From the IMG/VR virus record IMGVR_UViG_3300035126_001036, positions 1 to 64,000 of that record: 64,000 bases of DNA; one strand, 5' to 3'. A program made the translations under genes and the position numbers. The DNA comes from a virus. The notes under the pieces were generated by a model. That model did not search any database, was not told where the DNA came from, and saw only the letters and a list, made by a program, of their open reading frames with translations. Every line of letters starts with the position of its first letter. Position 1 is the first letter of the stretch. Positions 1 through 8,431 of the stretch are shown here, piece after piece.

Positions 1-752
1 AGGGCACTACAGGAACTCAAGGTATATCTGGTATTGTTGGTTCTATTGGCCCACAAGGTATTCAAGGTATTCAGGGCACTACAGGAACTCAAGGTATATC
101 TGGTATTGTTGGTTCTATTGGCCCACAGGGTATTCAAGGTATTCAAGGTATTCAAGGAGCGTCTGCTTTTTCAAATGCGACCGTAAATAATTTAAATGTC
201 ACGGGTATTTCTACATTAGGAATAGTCAGAATATCTTCAGGAGTTGTAACTGCCACTTCTGGTATTGTAACTTATTATGGAGATGGTTCAAATTTAACTG
301 GAATTACTGATGGTAATGTGGGTCTCGGCACCACTGGCACACCGCAGTTTGCAGGGTTGGGTCTGGGCACGGCTGCCGTAGCCGGGTGGGAGCTGACGGT
401 AGGGGGTGCCACCTGCCAGGTGCGGAATACGGTAACGGCGGCGAGCAATGTTTACTCGTTGGATGTGCAGGCTGCCAACGAGTTTGTTACTGCTGCAGCG
501 ATTGCAGCGGCAACTACGATTAACCTGTCGAATCTGACTACAATCCCGAGCGGGTATTTATGGCGCGGGGTGCTGAGTTTTCAGTATACATCCGGCACGA
601 TTTCATGGTTTACGGGAAATAGTGGTTACACGGTGAAATGGGACGGAGGTAGCGCAATGACACCAACAGAAAATGAAATAGAGACCGTGGTGATTACAGT
701 CGTTGGTGGTCAGACCACAATTGAAATTGCACCACTTAAGGGGAGGGTCTGA
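1..752 (+). CDS. tail fibre protein with collagen-like repeats, 3' end (partial)
   Basis: The gene enters from the left edge; the reading frame (codons at 3, 6, 9...) is open to the stop at 750-752. The first ~55 codons are Gly-X-Y triplets ([19 protein letters not shown]), the phage collagen-like fibre signature. After an AT-rich link ([16 protein letters not shown], typical of trimeric fibre shafts) base composition turns abruptly GC-rich near 318 at [12 protein letters not shown], and the C-terminal ~140 residues form a beta-rich tip domain ([27 protein letters not shown]) of a style I associate with Synechococcus phage and host ORFs. I infer a virion fibre whose tip was exchanged for a foreign receptor-binding module. 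ATG/GTG starts inside the GC-rich part are not needed because the frame is continuous. Confidence 0.8.
   Translation, partial: GTTGTQGISGIVGSIGPQGIQGIQGTTGTQGISGIVGSIGPQGIQGIQGIQGASAFSNATVNNLNVTGISTLGIVRISSGVVTATSGIVTYYGDGSNLTGITDGNVGLGTTGTPQFAGLGLGTAAVAGWELTVGGATCQVRNTVTAASNVYSLDVQAANEFVTAAAIAAATTINLSNLTTIPSGYLWRGVLSFQYTSGTISWFTGNSGYTVKWDGGSAMTPTENEIETVVITVVGGQTTIEIAPLKGRV
3..146 (+). repeat. two tandem 72-bp collagen-coding repeats
   Basis: Copies at 3-74 and 75-146 are identical but for one or two bases and encode 24 residues (eight Gly-X-Y triplets) each. They are followed by a shorter [10 protein letters not shown] tract. More copies probably lie to the left of the window. Confidence 0.9.
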
Positions 753-754
753 TC

Positions 755-1792
755 ATGCTGAGACGTAGTGCGTTGCTGGCAGCAACGAATAGTGGTGGAC
801 CGCCGGGGTTTGGGGTCAAGTACACGAATCCTGCAACTCTGCCTACGGGCACCGGCTTCGGTGTTGCATTTTCCCCTGCTGGTGATACTATTGCAGTGGC
901 TCATTTCATCTCCCTATTTATCACCGCCTATCCCTGGTCAGCATCTGGCTTCGGCACAAAGTACACGAATCCTGCAACGCTGCCTACGGGCGCTGGCTGG
1001 GACGTTGCATTTTCTCCGGCTGGTGATGCTATTGCAGTGGCGCATAACAGCTCTCCATTTATCACCGCCTATCCCTGGTCAGCATCTGGCTTCGGCACGA
1101 AGTACACCAATCCCGCGACGCTGCCTACGAGCACCGGCTTCGGCGTTGCATTTTCTCCGGCTGGTGATACTATTGCAGTGGCTCATGGCATCTCTCCATT
1201 TATCACCGCCTATCCCTGGTCAGCATCTGGCTTCGGTACGAAGTACACGAATCCTGCAACTCTGCCTACGGGCGACGGCCTCGGCGTTGCATTTTCTCCG
1301 GCTGGTGATACTATTGCAGTGGCTCTTAACAGCTCCCCATTTATTACCGCTTATCCCTGGTCAGCATCTGGCTTCGGCACAAAGTACACGAATCCTGCAA
1401 CTCTGCCTACGGGCACTGGCTGGGGCGTTGCATTTTCCCCTGCTGGTGATGCTATTGCAGTGGCTCATGATAGCTCCCCATTTATTACCGTCTATCCCTG
1501 GTCAGCATCTGGCTTCGGTACAAAGTACACCAATCCCGCGACGCTGCCTACGAGCACCGGCTTCGGTGTTGCATTTTCCCCTGCTGGTGATGCTATTGCA
1601 GTGGCTCATGGCAGCTCTCCATTTATCACCGCCTATCCCTGGTCAGCATCTGGCTTCGGCACGAAGTACACCAATCCCGCGACGCTGCCTACAGGTGACG
1701 GCGTTGGCGTTGCATTTTCTCCGGCTGGTGATACTATTGCAGTGGCTCATGGCAGCTCTCCATTTATTACCGCCTATCCCTGGAACTCCTAA
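755..1792 (+). CDS. seven-repeat beta-propeller protein (tail-associated)
   Basis: A 345-residue protein made of a ~17-residue leader and seven near-identical 47-residue repeats (GFGTKYTNPATLPT...VAFSPAGD.IAVAH...PFITAYPW). The VAFSPAGDTIAVAH core is a WD40/NHL/YVTN-like propeller blade, and seven blades is the commonest closed propeller. Variation is confined to two short loops per blade (repeat residues ~15-20 and ~33-37). It starts two bases after the fibre stop and is itself overlapped (TAATG) by the next gene, so the four genes to 2624 form one unit. The GC-rich codon use differs from the phage backbone. Probably an adhesin or receptor-binding subunit; the function is inferred from position and fold only. 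Confidence 0.75.
   Translation: MLRRSALLAATNSGGPPGFGVKYTNPATLPTGTGFGVAFSPAGDTIAVAHFISLFITAYPWSASGFGTKYTNPATLPTGAGWDVAFSPAGDAIAVAHNSSPFITAYPWSASGFGTKYTNPATLPTSTGFGVAFSPAGDTIAVAHGISPFITAYPWSASGFGTKYTNPATLPTGDGLGVAFSPAGDTIAVALNSSPFITAYPWSASGFGTKYTNPATLPTGTGWGVAFSPAGDAIAVAHDSSPFITVYPWSASGFGTKYTNPATLPTSTGFGVAFSPAGDAIAVAHGSSPFITAYPWSASGFGTKYTNPATLPTGDGVGVAFSPAGDTIAVAHGSSPFITAYPWNS
806..1789 (+). repeat. seven tandem 141-bp repeats
   Basis: The repeat unit is exactly 47 codons, with seven units (the last slightly shorter and ending PWNS). Because 141 is a multiple of 3, a second frame (768-1826) is also open throughout; it is a by-product of the repeat and not a gene. Confidence 0.92.
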
Positions 1793-2058
1793 TGAACAAG
1801 CTCTCCATTCTAACCGCCGCCCTTGAAGGCCGCGATCACGAACTGCTCTCCTATCAAATCAACATCGACAACTACCGCCTGGCCATCGCCAAAATCAACG
1901 CCGACCACGCCGATAACGATGATTTGCTTTCATTCCGTGATGATCTGCAGGCTCGCCTTGACGAAGAACTCCACCAGCAGCTTCGCGCTCGCATCATCCG
2001 CGATGTGATCGCGGAGCAAATTGCCGAGCTGTCCACCCAGGAGGAACTCATCTCATGA
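1792..2058 (+). CDS. small helical protein of tail-fibre module
   Basis: 88 residues, highly charged and probably all helical (LDEELHQQLRARIIRDVIAEQIAEL). Its ATG overlaps the propeller stop codon and it overlaps the next gene by 4 bp, so it is translationally coupled to the fibre module. GC-rich like its neighbours. No specific family recognised; a fibre assembly or chaperone role is a guess from position. Confidence 0.7.
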   Translation: MNKLSILTAALEGRDHELLSYQINIDNYRLAIAKINADHADNDDLLSFRDDLQARLDEELHQQLRARIIRDVIAEQIAELSTQEELIS

Positions 2059-2624
2059 ACTACGTCCACATCGCTGCAGACGGTCAGCCCGAGTACCCTT
2101 ACAACCTCTGGCAGCTCCGCAAAGCACACCCCAACATCTCATTCCCCACTGAACCCACCCCGGAAGACCTGGCGCCCTTCGACGTCTTTCCGGTCACCAT
2201 CAACCCTCAGCCCGATGGTTACGACCACCGCCTGCAGATCGTTGAGCAGATCCCGCCAACCATCACCGCTGATGGCTGGGTGATCAATTGGGCACTGCGC
2301 GACACCACCCCAGAGGAACAGGCCAGCTACGACGCTGCCCACACTCCCGAACCCCAGTGGATGGGTTTCGGTATCGAGCTGGCGGTTAACCCCGCCATCA
2401 CCGAACTGTACGACAGCATCCCCACCGCACTGGCCAATGGCCTGAGCATCGGCCTGTCTGAAGCCAGCAAGGGCGACACCCGCTTATTCATCGGTTTGTG
2501 GCAGCGAGTTTTAGCCACTGGTGGGGTTTCTCCCGAGCTACTGGGAGAAATCGGCGCTCTGGCCCATCAGTTCAACCTGCCGACCAGTTTCGTTGCTCAG
2601 ATGATGCCACCGAACAATGAATAA
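2055..2624 (+). CDS. tail-fibre accessory / assembly-type protein
   Basis: 189 residues. The N-terminus (MNYVHIAADGQPEYPYNLWQL) and the segment ADGWVINWALRDTTPEEQASYD resemble small proteins that follow tail fibre genes in many phages (DUF4376-like or fibre-assembly proteins). The last ~80 residues (NPAITELYDSIPTALANGLSIGLSEA) are helical and hydrophobic. It is the last gene of the GC-rich module; AT-rich sequence resumes right after its stop. Confidence 0.6.
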   Translation: MNYVHIAADGQPEYPYNLWQLRKAHPNISFPTEPTPEDLAPFDVFPVTINPQPDGYDHRLQIVEQIPPTITADGWVINWALRDTTPEEQASYDAAHTPEPQWMGFGIELAVNPAITELYDSIPTALANGLSIGLSEASKGDTRLFIGLWQRVLATGGVSPELLGEIGALAHQFNLPTSFVAQMMPPNNE

Positions 2625-2662
2625 CCGCAGTGATCCGAAAAAATCTATCGGTTTACTAAACT

Positions 2663-2670
2663 TATAAATA
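2663..2670 (+). promoter_or_regulatory. T4-type late promoter box TATAAATA
   Basis: A perfect match to the T4 late consensus, 22 bp before the ATG at 2692 and directly after the end of the GC-rich module. The same box-to-start spacing recurs at 42817 and 61405. Confidence 0.6.
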
Positions 2671-2691
2671 AACAAAACTTATAATGTCCTC

Positions 2692-3672
2692 ATGAATTTC
2701 GTTAAATATGCATTGGAGAATGGTGGAACAATTAAACCTCTACTTATAAACCCAGAAGACCTTTCGGGACCATCAATCACAAATCCTTCTGTCTTCATTT
2801 ATCAGAACAGAATATTAGTCAATCTTCGTAATGTAAATTATACATTATATCACGCAGAACTCAATCGGTTTGAGCATATGTGGGGTCCATTATCCTACAT
2901 TCATCCAGAAAATGATATGCACCTGAGAACCACAAATTACATTGCAGAACTAGATGACAATATAGATACGGTTCACTATTCAAAAATAGATACTTCAGAC
3001 TTTGATACCTATCAACCACAGTGGGATTTTGTGGGCCTTGAAGATGTTCGGTTAGTAGAATGGAATGATAAACTCTATGGTATTGGTGTTCGCAGAGACT
3101 TAGACGACAAAGGAACCGGAAGAATGGAAATTAGTGAATTTCAGATTTCTGATTATTCGGTCAAAGAAGTTTTTCGTTATCGTATTCCTGGACCCTCCCC
3201 AGATAAAGAATACTGTATGAAAAACTGTACTCCAATTCTAGATAAACCTTTTCATTTATTAAAGTGGTCTAATCCCACTGCACTAATGAAATTTGATATT
3301 ACTGGAAAGGAAACAGAAGTCTTTCAAACTGACCCAAATCCTACTCTACAAACTGACCTAAGAGGTGGTTCTCAGGTAATTCCTTATAAAAACGGATACT
3401 TATCACTTCTTCACGAGACACATCTTTATAATTCAGAACAGGGAAGAAAAAACGCGACTTATCGCCATCGGTTTGTAATTTGGGATAAGGAATTTAAACT
3501 TCAAAAAGTATCAAAATTATTTTCGTTTATGAATATAAAAATTGAGTTTTGTTGTGGTCTTGTAGAATATAAAAATGATTACTTGATTACTTTTGGTGCT
3601 CAAGATAATGCTGCTTATATTTTAAAAGTTTCTAAATCATTTGTGGAGGATTTTATTCATGAACAAACTTGA
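2692..3672 (+). CDS. GH43/GH130-like five-bladed propeller protein
   Basis: 326 residues. ITNPSVFIYQNRILVNLRNVNYTL, GLEDVRLVEWNDKLYGIGVRRD (the LEDVRL motif resembles the FEDPRL signature of GH130/GH43-type five-bladed propellers) and CCGLVEYKNDYLITFGAQDN near the C-terminus support a glycosidase/phosphorylase-like propeller; the sugar substrate is unknown. It lies behind a late promoter box and its end overlaps the glycosyltransferase gene, suggesting joint surface-glycan work. I cannot assign the catalytic acid with certainty, so it may only bind glycan. Confidence 0.65.
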   Translation: MNFVKYALENGGTIKPLLINPEDLSGPSITNPSVFIYQNRILVNLRNVNYTLYHAELNRFEHMWGPLSYIHPENDMHLRTTNYIAELDDNIDTVHYSKIDTSDFDTYQPQWDFVGLEDVRLVEWNDKLYGIGVRRDLDDKGTGRMEISEFQISDYSVKEVFRYRIPGPSPDKEYCMKNCTPILDKPFHLLKWSNPTALMKFDITGKETEVFQTDPNPTLQTDLRGGSQVIPYKNGYLSLLHETHLYNSEQGRKNATYRHRFVIWDKEFKLQKVSKLFSFMNIKIEFCCGLVEYKNDYLITFGAQDNAAYILKVSKSFVEDFIHEQT

Positions 3673-5551
3673 AGGACTTCCAACTATTCATTACATTAGT
3701 TTAGAAGAAAGCCTAGACAGAAGAACTAATTTAGAAAATTGGTTTCAAAAATATAATATAACAAACTATGTTCCTCATTTATTCAAAAGATTTGAAAATT
3801 ATAATCATAATTTAATCGGAACAAATGTGCATCTTTTGGCGGAACATTCAAAAGGTCCGATTACTTCTCATTTATGTTTACTCAGGGAATTATACGAGAC
3901 TTATGATGATGAATATTTTTTGATTGTTGAAGACGATTTGTCTTTAGAAACTGTTGAACACTGGAACTTTACCTGGAAGCAATTCTATCAAAATCTTCCT
4001 AAAGATTGGAATGGTATTCAATTAACTATTGTAAGAGAATATAATGTTAAAGCGTATTCTTTTGAAGAAAGAAGAGATAAAGACTGGTGTGTTGCTGGGT
4101 ATTTAATAAAAAGAAACTATGCAAAATATCTCTTAGACTTATATTATTTTGATACTGATTTTAATCTAAACACTAGTTTTATTCCTGTAGTTGAGGACGT
4201 ATTATTTTTTCATACTAATCCAAACATATATTGTTTTCCTTTATTTGTTGAGGATTTTTATAATGCAAAATCAACTTACAGAAATCCAGAACTGGTAGAT
4301 GATTGTCATCATAAATCTTATCGTAATGTTTTAAATTGGTGGGAAAATAACGGTAAAAATTTAACTATTAATCAAATAATGAATACACAACTTAATCACA
4401 TTTATCAAGAACCTCAATTTGGAGAAAATTGGTTTTCATATCCAAATCTGTATAGGAAAATGATTGAAAAATTCCCATCAGGTTCCAAGTTTGTTGAAAT
4501 TGGTTCTTGGAAAGGAAAATCTTCCGCATTTATGGCAGTTGAAATTGCAAATTCCAATAAAAACATTGAGTTCTATTGTGTAGATACTTGGGAAGGAAGT
4601 GTAGAGCATCAAGATATAGACGATTTAAAATCTTTATATGACACATTTAACCAAAATATGATGCCTTTAAAAGGCTATCATATTCCTTTAAGAATGACTT
4701 CACTTGAAGCGGTAAAAACTTTTGAAGATAAGTCTTTAGATTTTGTTTTTATTGATGCTTCTCACGAATATGAAGACGTGAAAAAAGATATTATTTCTTG
4801 GTTGCCTAAGGTAAAACCAGGTGGAATTATTGCCGGACACGATTACTATCTTAATGGGACTGACTTTTTCCCTGGAGTAAAGCAAGCGGTTAATGAAACA
4901 CTAAAAATTGATGAATTAGAATTTTCTGAAGATTGTTGGATGTATAAAGTAAAATCTATATCTAATGAATTAATAGAATATTCATTAGATACTGAAAATG
5001 CGGAAAAAAATTATAATCTCGCAAAGTGGTATGAAAGTCAGGGTCATACTGCACCAGCACATATCTATTACTTGAGAGCAGCAGAAAGAAGTGAAGATAA
5101 TCTTTTGGCATACTCCGCATTAATTCGTGGGTCATTCTGCTATGGGGCACAAAAATCAAGAGATTCTAGTGAAAAAGTATTACTAGAAAATGCTCTTGTG
5201 TTGCTACCCAAAAGACCCGAAGCATATTATTTTCTTTCGTTGATATATGAAAGAAAACAAGAATGGCAACATTCTTACATTTATGCAACACTAGGTCTAA
5301 ATTGCTATGAAAATAACGATGAATGCATAAACATTAATATTCCAGAATATTCCGGGAAACATTTGCTTATTTTTCAAAAGGCAATTTCTTCTTGGTGGTG
5401 GGGAAAAGGAGATGAAAGTAGAGGACTTTTAGAATTATTATGCGATAATTATTGGAATGTTTTAGATGTGAAACATAAATCTTTAGTCGAAGAAAACGCA
5501 AAAAAAGTTGGAGCAAAATTTGAAAAAAGACTGCATTTCAACTTTCAGTAA
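3659..5551 (+). CDS. glycosyltransferase (GT25-like) - methyltransferase - TPR-like fusion
   Basis: The start at 3659 is chosen because GGAGGA lies ~10 bp upstream; an in-frame start at 3641 lacks one. Residues 1-~210 resemble family 25 glycosyltransferases (IHYISLEESLDRR; FLIVEDDLSLE as the acidic metal-binding segment). Residues ~275-420 form a class I SAM methyltransferase of the Methyltransf_24 type (FVEIGSWKGKSS, YCVDTWEG, FVFIDASHEYEDVKKDI, KPGGIIAGHDY). Residues ~440-630 are helical and TPR-like (EKNYNLAKWYESQGHTAPAHIYYLRAAER). Probably modifies sugars on virion or host surface. The frame may continue beyond the stop if one A is missing from the A6 run at 5523-5528 (see fragment 5530-5733). 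Confidence 0.78.
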   Translation: MNKLEGLPTIHYISLEESLDRRTNLENWFQKYNITNYVPHLFKRFENYNHNLIGTNVHLLAEHSKGPITSHLCLLRELYETYDDEYFLIVEDDLSLETVEHWNFTWKQFYQNLPKDWNGIQLTIVREYNVKAYSFEERRDKDWCVAGYLIKRNYAKYLLDLYYFDTDFNLNTSFIPVVEDVLFFHTNPNIYCFPLFVEDFYNAKSTYRNPELVDDCHHKSYRNVLNWWENNGKNLTINQIMNTQLNHIYQEPQFGENWFSYPNLYRKMIEKFPSGSKFVEIGSWKGKSSAFMAVEIANSNKNIEFYCVDTWEGSVEHQDIDDLKSLYDTFNQNMMPLKGYHIPLRMTSLEAVKTFEDKSLDFVFIDASHEYEDVKKDIISWLPKVKPGGIIAGHDYYLNGTDFFPGVKQAVNETLKIDELEFSEDCWMYKVKSISNELIEYSLDTENAEKNYNLAKWYESQGHTAPAHIYYLRAAERSEDNLLAYSALIRGSFCYGAQKSRDSSEKVLLENALVLLPKRPEAYYFLSLIYERKQEWQHSYIYATLGLNCYENNDECININIPEYSGKHLLIFQKAISSWWWGKGDESRGLLELLCDNYWNVLDVKHKSLVEENAKKVGAKFEKRLHFNFQ

Positions 5552-5733
5552 ATCAAAATAATTCGTATTATGCAAATTCTACTTCTTTAAATTTTGTTCC
5601 AAGGACGGACGGAAGCCCAATTAAACAAAATTGGTTAAGAAGAATTATATACTGGCCTAAACGTTTACCAAATGAACAACTCCAGGCATTAACCAGGTGG
5701 ACACTTTATAAATCGTCCACTAACTTAACATAA
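5530..5733 (+). pseudogene. open frame continuing the glycosyltransferase fusion after a -1 shift
   Basis: In the frame -1 to the upstream gene there is an uninterrupted 67-codon stretch with no start of its own (TAFQLSVNQNNSYYANS...QNWLRRIIYWPKRLPNEQLQALTRW). Adding one A to the A6 run at 5523-5528 would fuse it to the preceding protein. It could be a real C-terminal extension hidden by an indel, a decayed gene or chance. The last codons overlap the promoter palindrome. Confidence 0.35.
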
Positions 5734-5754
5734 AGTCCAATAATCGTCTATTAT
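5697..5754 (+). promoter_or_regulatory. palindrome/-10 promoter module upstream of helicase
   Basis: Palindrome 5697-5720 with perfect outer arms GTGGAC/GTCCAC; -10 TATTAT at 5749-5754, 28 bp beyond the palindrome; gene start at 5778. No -35 box. Confidence 0.65.
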
Positions 5755-5777
5755 TCTGCTATTCACCAAATTTTGTA

Positions 5778-7010
5778 ATGACCTCTATTATTCTTCGTCC
5801 TCATCAGGCGACGGCTCTTTCTTCTATGGGAGAAAACGATCTTGGTAAAATTATTCTTCCGACTGGTGCAGGTAAAAGTATTGTTTTTATCAAAAACACC
5901 ATAGAGCAATTTAAATCTGATATTCCCCAGACTGTTTGCGTTGTTGCCCCAAGGATTCTCCTCGCGGTTCAACTTTCTGCTGATTACGAAAAGCACGTTA
6001 ATAATGCGAAATATATGCATGTGCATTCTGGTAGTCGGCTAAGAAACTACCGCACTACCAATATAAAAGATATTCAAGAGTGGCATAATATCCATAAAGA
6101 TGATCATAAACTTATTTTTACTTCTTATAATTCCCTGAAGAAAATCACCGAGTCAAATATTAAGGTGAACACCTACAATTTTGATGAATGTCACAATTCT
6201 ACTAAGAAGTCCTTCTTTCCACACATTGAAGATGCAGTAAGGGAAGCAGACAAGAAGTACTTTTTTACTGCCACTCCTAAGAACTCTGCAATTCCAACAA
6301 AAAAACCCGGAATGAATATTGCCGAGGTTTATGGTCATGATATTTGTAAGATTCCTATGACCGAGATGGTATATGGTGGTTATGTTTTGCCTCCATTGGT
6401 GGTTAAGAAGGAAGTGAATATTGAAGAAAGTATGGATGAAATGAATAATAATCTGATTCTAAAAACCTTGGACGAGGATACTCCCAAGAAGGTTCTTATT
6501 TCTGCGAAATCAACAAAATCAATTATTTCTCTTCTTACTGAGACCGATTTTGTCTCTCAGATGAAGGACAGAGATTATAGTATTATGCATATAACTGCGG
6601 CTCACGGGGCATATATTGATGGTAAAGAGGTAAAGCGAGATGTGTTTTTTAGAACTTTGGATGAGTGGGGAAATGACGATTCTAAGAAGTTTGTTCTTCT
6701 TAACTACTCGATTCTTTCTGAAGGGATCAATGTCAATTCGTTGGATGCCGTGATCTTTATGAGAAATATGGATGCAATTGCCATGTTGCAAACCATTGGA
6801 CGTGTGATCCGTCTTCATAAAGAAGATGCAGATCACATTGCTTCTGGTGAATTGCGGGTCGGGGATTATAAAAATTACAAGAAGCCTTATGGTATGGTAG
6901 TACTTCCTCACGGTGATTCCAAATCGAAATCAATTGCTTCCGATATTGAAAATTTAATTTATCGGTCATTTGTTGCAGGCGAAGTAGTTTCTCAGGAAAT
7001 TGTAAAGTAG
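5778..7010 (+). CDS. superfamily 2 DNA/RNA helicase
   Basis: 410 residues with the SF2 motifs in order: Q-like RPHQATAL, Walker A PTGAGKS (~27-35), motif Ia VVAPRILLA, DECH box (NFDECHN), motif III TATP, motif V-like NYSILSEGINV and motif VI QTIGRVIRLHKE. This is the core of UvsW/type III restriction-type helicases, which in T4-like phages remodel recombination and replication forks. It is shorter than T4 UvsW and lacks an obvious extra N-terminal domain. It is transcribed alone from its own module and is followed by another palindrome at 7007, overlapping its stop codon. Confidence 0.85.
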   Translation: MTSIILRPHQATALSSMGENDLGKIILPTGAGKSIVFIKNTIEQFKSDIPQTVCVVAPRILLAVQLSADYEKHVNNAKYMHVHSGSRLRNYRTTNIKDIQEWHNIHKDDHKLIFTSYNSLKKITESNIKVNTYNFDECHNSTKKSFFPHIEDAVREADKKYFFTATPKNSAIPTKKPGMNIAEVYGHDICKIPMTEMVYGGYVLPPLVVKKEVNIEESMDEMNNNLILKTLDEDTPKKVLISAKSTKSIISLLTETDFVSQMKDRDYSIMHITAAHGAYIDGKEVKRDVFFRTLDEWGNDDSKKFVLLNYSILSEGINVNSLDAVIFMRNMDAIAMLQTIGRVIRLHKEDADHIASGELRVGDYKNYKKPYGMVVLPHGDSKSKSIASDIENLIYRSFVAGEVVSQEIVK

Positions 7011-7065
7011 ACACTTTTTAAACTGTCTACTTGTTAGACCAATTTCCTTCTTTATGGGGTATTCT
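7007..7065 (+). promoter_or_regulatory. palindrome/-10 promoter module upstream of RNA ligase
   Basis: Perfect inverted repeat GTAGACA...TGTCTAC at 7007-7030 overlapping the helicase stop; -10-like TATTCT at 7060-7065; ATG at 7106. The clearest copy of the 24-bp palindrome. Confidence 0.65.
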
Positions 7066-7105
7066 TGGTTTGTCCTGTAAATGTTCACTACCGTAAATTC
7101 CAATT

Positions 7106-8431
7106 ATGTTCAAAATTTCTGAAAAAGCCAACCCTAATTATCTTGCGGAGATCGTTGTATTAAATAATCTGCGACCACACCCAAACGCAGATAGATTGCA
7201 AATCGCCACAATTCAAGGAAATAGTGTGATTGTTTCTCTTGATGCCAAGGAAGGGGATGTTTATGTTTATTTCCCATTAGAGTGCGCCATAAATAAAGAA
7301 TTTCTTTCTTGGAGTAATTCGTTTTCCGATAAGACACTTAATAACGACAAAGAAGTGGCTGGATTCTTTAATACGAAAGGTCGTGTGAGGGCAGTTAAAC
7401 TCCGTGGAATCCCATCACAAGGTTATGCTCTTCCGGCCCAAAAATTTCTTGATTGGCTAGAAGAAAAGACTGGAAAATCCATTTCTCTTAAAGAAGAATG
7501 GATCGGAAAGGAGTTTGATTCATATGATGATATTCTGATCTGTGAGAAATATGTAAGTCCTCTAGTCCTTAAAAATCAGAATAAAGAGAAAAAGAATCAA
7601 AAGAAAGTTGTTCGTGAGCCAAAAGTGGTGGACGGACAATTCCGCTTCCATCCTGATACTCTTCAACTGAAGAAATCTATTCATAATATCTCTCCAAATG
7701 ATTATATTTCTATTACACGAAAACTTCATGGAACTTCCTGGGTGGCAAGTCGCCTTCTTTGTAATAAAAAACTGACTCGATTTGAAAAAATCCTGAAGCG
7801 TTTTGGTATCAAAATTCAAGATACTCATTACGATCTTCTTTGGGCCTCTCGTAGAGTTCTAAAGAACGGTTTTCTAGAAATCGGGAATAAAGATCATTTC
7901 TATTCTTATGATCTCTGGGAAGAAATCGCCAAATCAGTCGAATATGCCATTCAAGATTCCATTACTCTTTATGGTGAAGCAGTGGGGTACACGAAAACCG
8001 GGGCGTACATTCAAACCGGATATGATTATGGCTGCCCCGCCGGGCAGTTTGCAACTTATGTCTACCGAATTACAACAACCAATCATTCTGGGCAGGTTTA
8101 TGAATTTTCTCATAGGCAAGTCAAGGACTATTGCGAAAAATATGGTCTGAATATGGTTCCAGAGATTTATTATGGAAAAGCAAAGGACTTATATCCCGAA
8201 CTTTCCGTGAATGATCATTGGCATCAAAACTTCCTTGATCGTCTTATTGGAGATTATCTTGAAAAAGACTGTGAACTGTGCAAATCTAAGAAAGTACCAG
8301 ATGAAGGTGTCTGTCTAAGAAAGGATATTTTTGATTCTGAAATTTATAAACTAAAATCCTTCAAATTCCTAGAATGGGAAACTAAGGAATTGGACAACGA
8401 AAACTTTGTAGATTTGGAGTCAGAAAATTGA
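7106..8431 (+). CDS. RNA ligase (DraRnl/Rnl5-like, N-terminal OB fold)
   Basis: 441 residues. Nucleotidyltransferase motif I is ITRKLHGTSW (~residues 196-206; KxHGTS with Lys as the AMP-linked residue), followed by LYGEAVGYTKTGAYIQ and a C-terminal KLKSFKFL motif V-like lysine pair. The first ~110 residues (YLAEIVVLNNLRPHPNADRLQIATI) resemble a tRNA-binding/OB domain, the arrangement known for Deinococcus Rnl5. The stop overlaps the kinase start, so ligase and kinase are coupled. Likely seals tRNA or other RNA cut by host anticodon nucleases; this role follows from T4 Rnl/Pnkp and is inferred here. Confidence 0.82.
   Translation: MFKISEKANPNYLAEIVVLNNLRPHPNADRLQIATIQGNSVIVSLDAKEGDVYVYFPLECAINKEFLSWSNSFSDKTLNNDKEVAGFFNTKGRVRAVKLRGIPSQGYALPAQKFLDWLEEKTGKSISLKEEWIGKEFDSYDDILICEKYVSPLVLKNQNKEKKNQKKVVREPKVVDGQFRFHPDTLQLKKSIHNISPNDYISITRKLHGTSWVASRLLCNKKLTRFEKILKRFGIKIQDTHYDLLWASRRVLKNGFLEIGNKDHFYSYDLWEEIAKSVEYAIQDSITLYGEAVGYTKTGAYIQTGYDYGCPAGQFATYVYRITTTNHSGQVYEFSHRQVKDYCEKYGLNMVPEIYYGKAKDLYPELSVNDHWHQNFLDRLIGDYLEKDCELCKSKKVPDEGVCLRKDIFDSEIYKLKSFKFLEWETKELDNENFVDLESEN

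Noticed and set aside
768-1826. Second long + strand ORF (352 codons) over the propeller gene
   Set aside because: The 141-bp repeat is a multiple of three, so any stop-free frame in one unit stays open in all; its product lacks a plausible fold and the propeller frame has clear homology-like motifs.
7007-7030. Palindrome as an NtcA site
   Set aside because: NtcA needs GTA-N8-TAC; here the GTA and TAC ends are 18 bp apart and most copies do not keep them.
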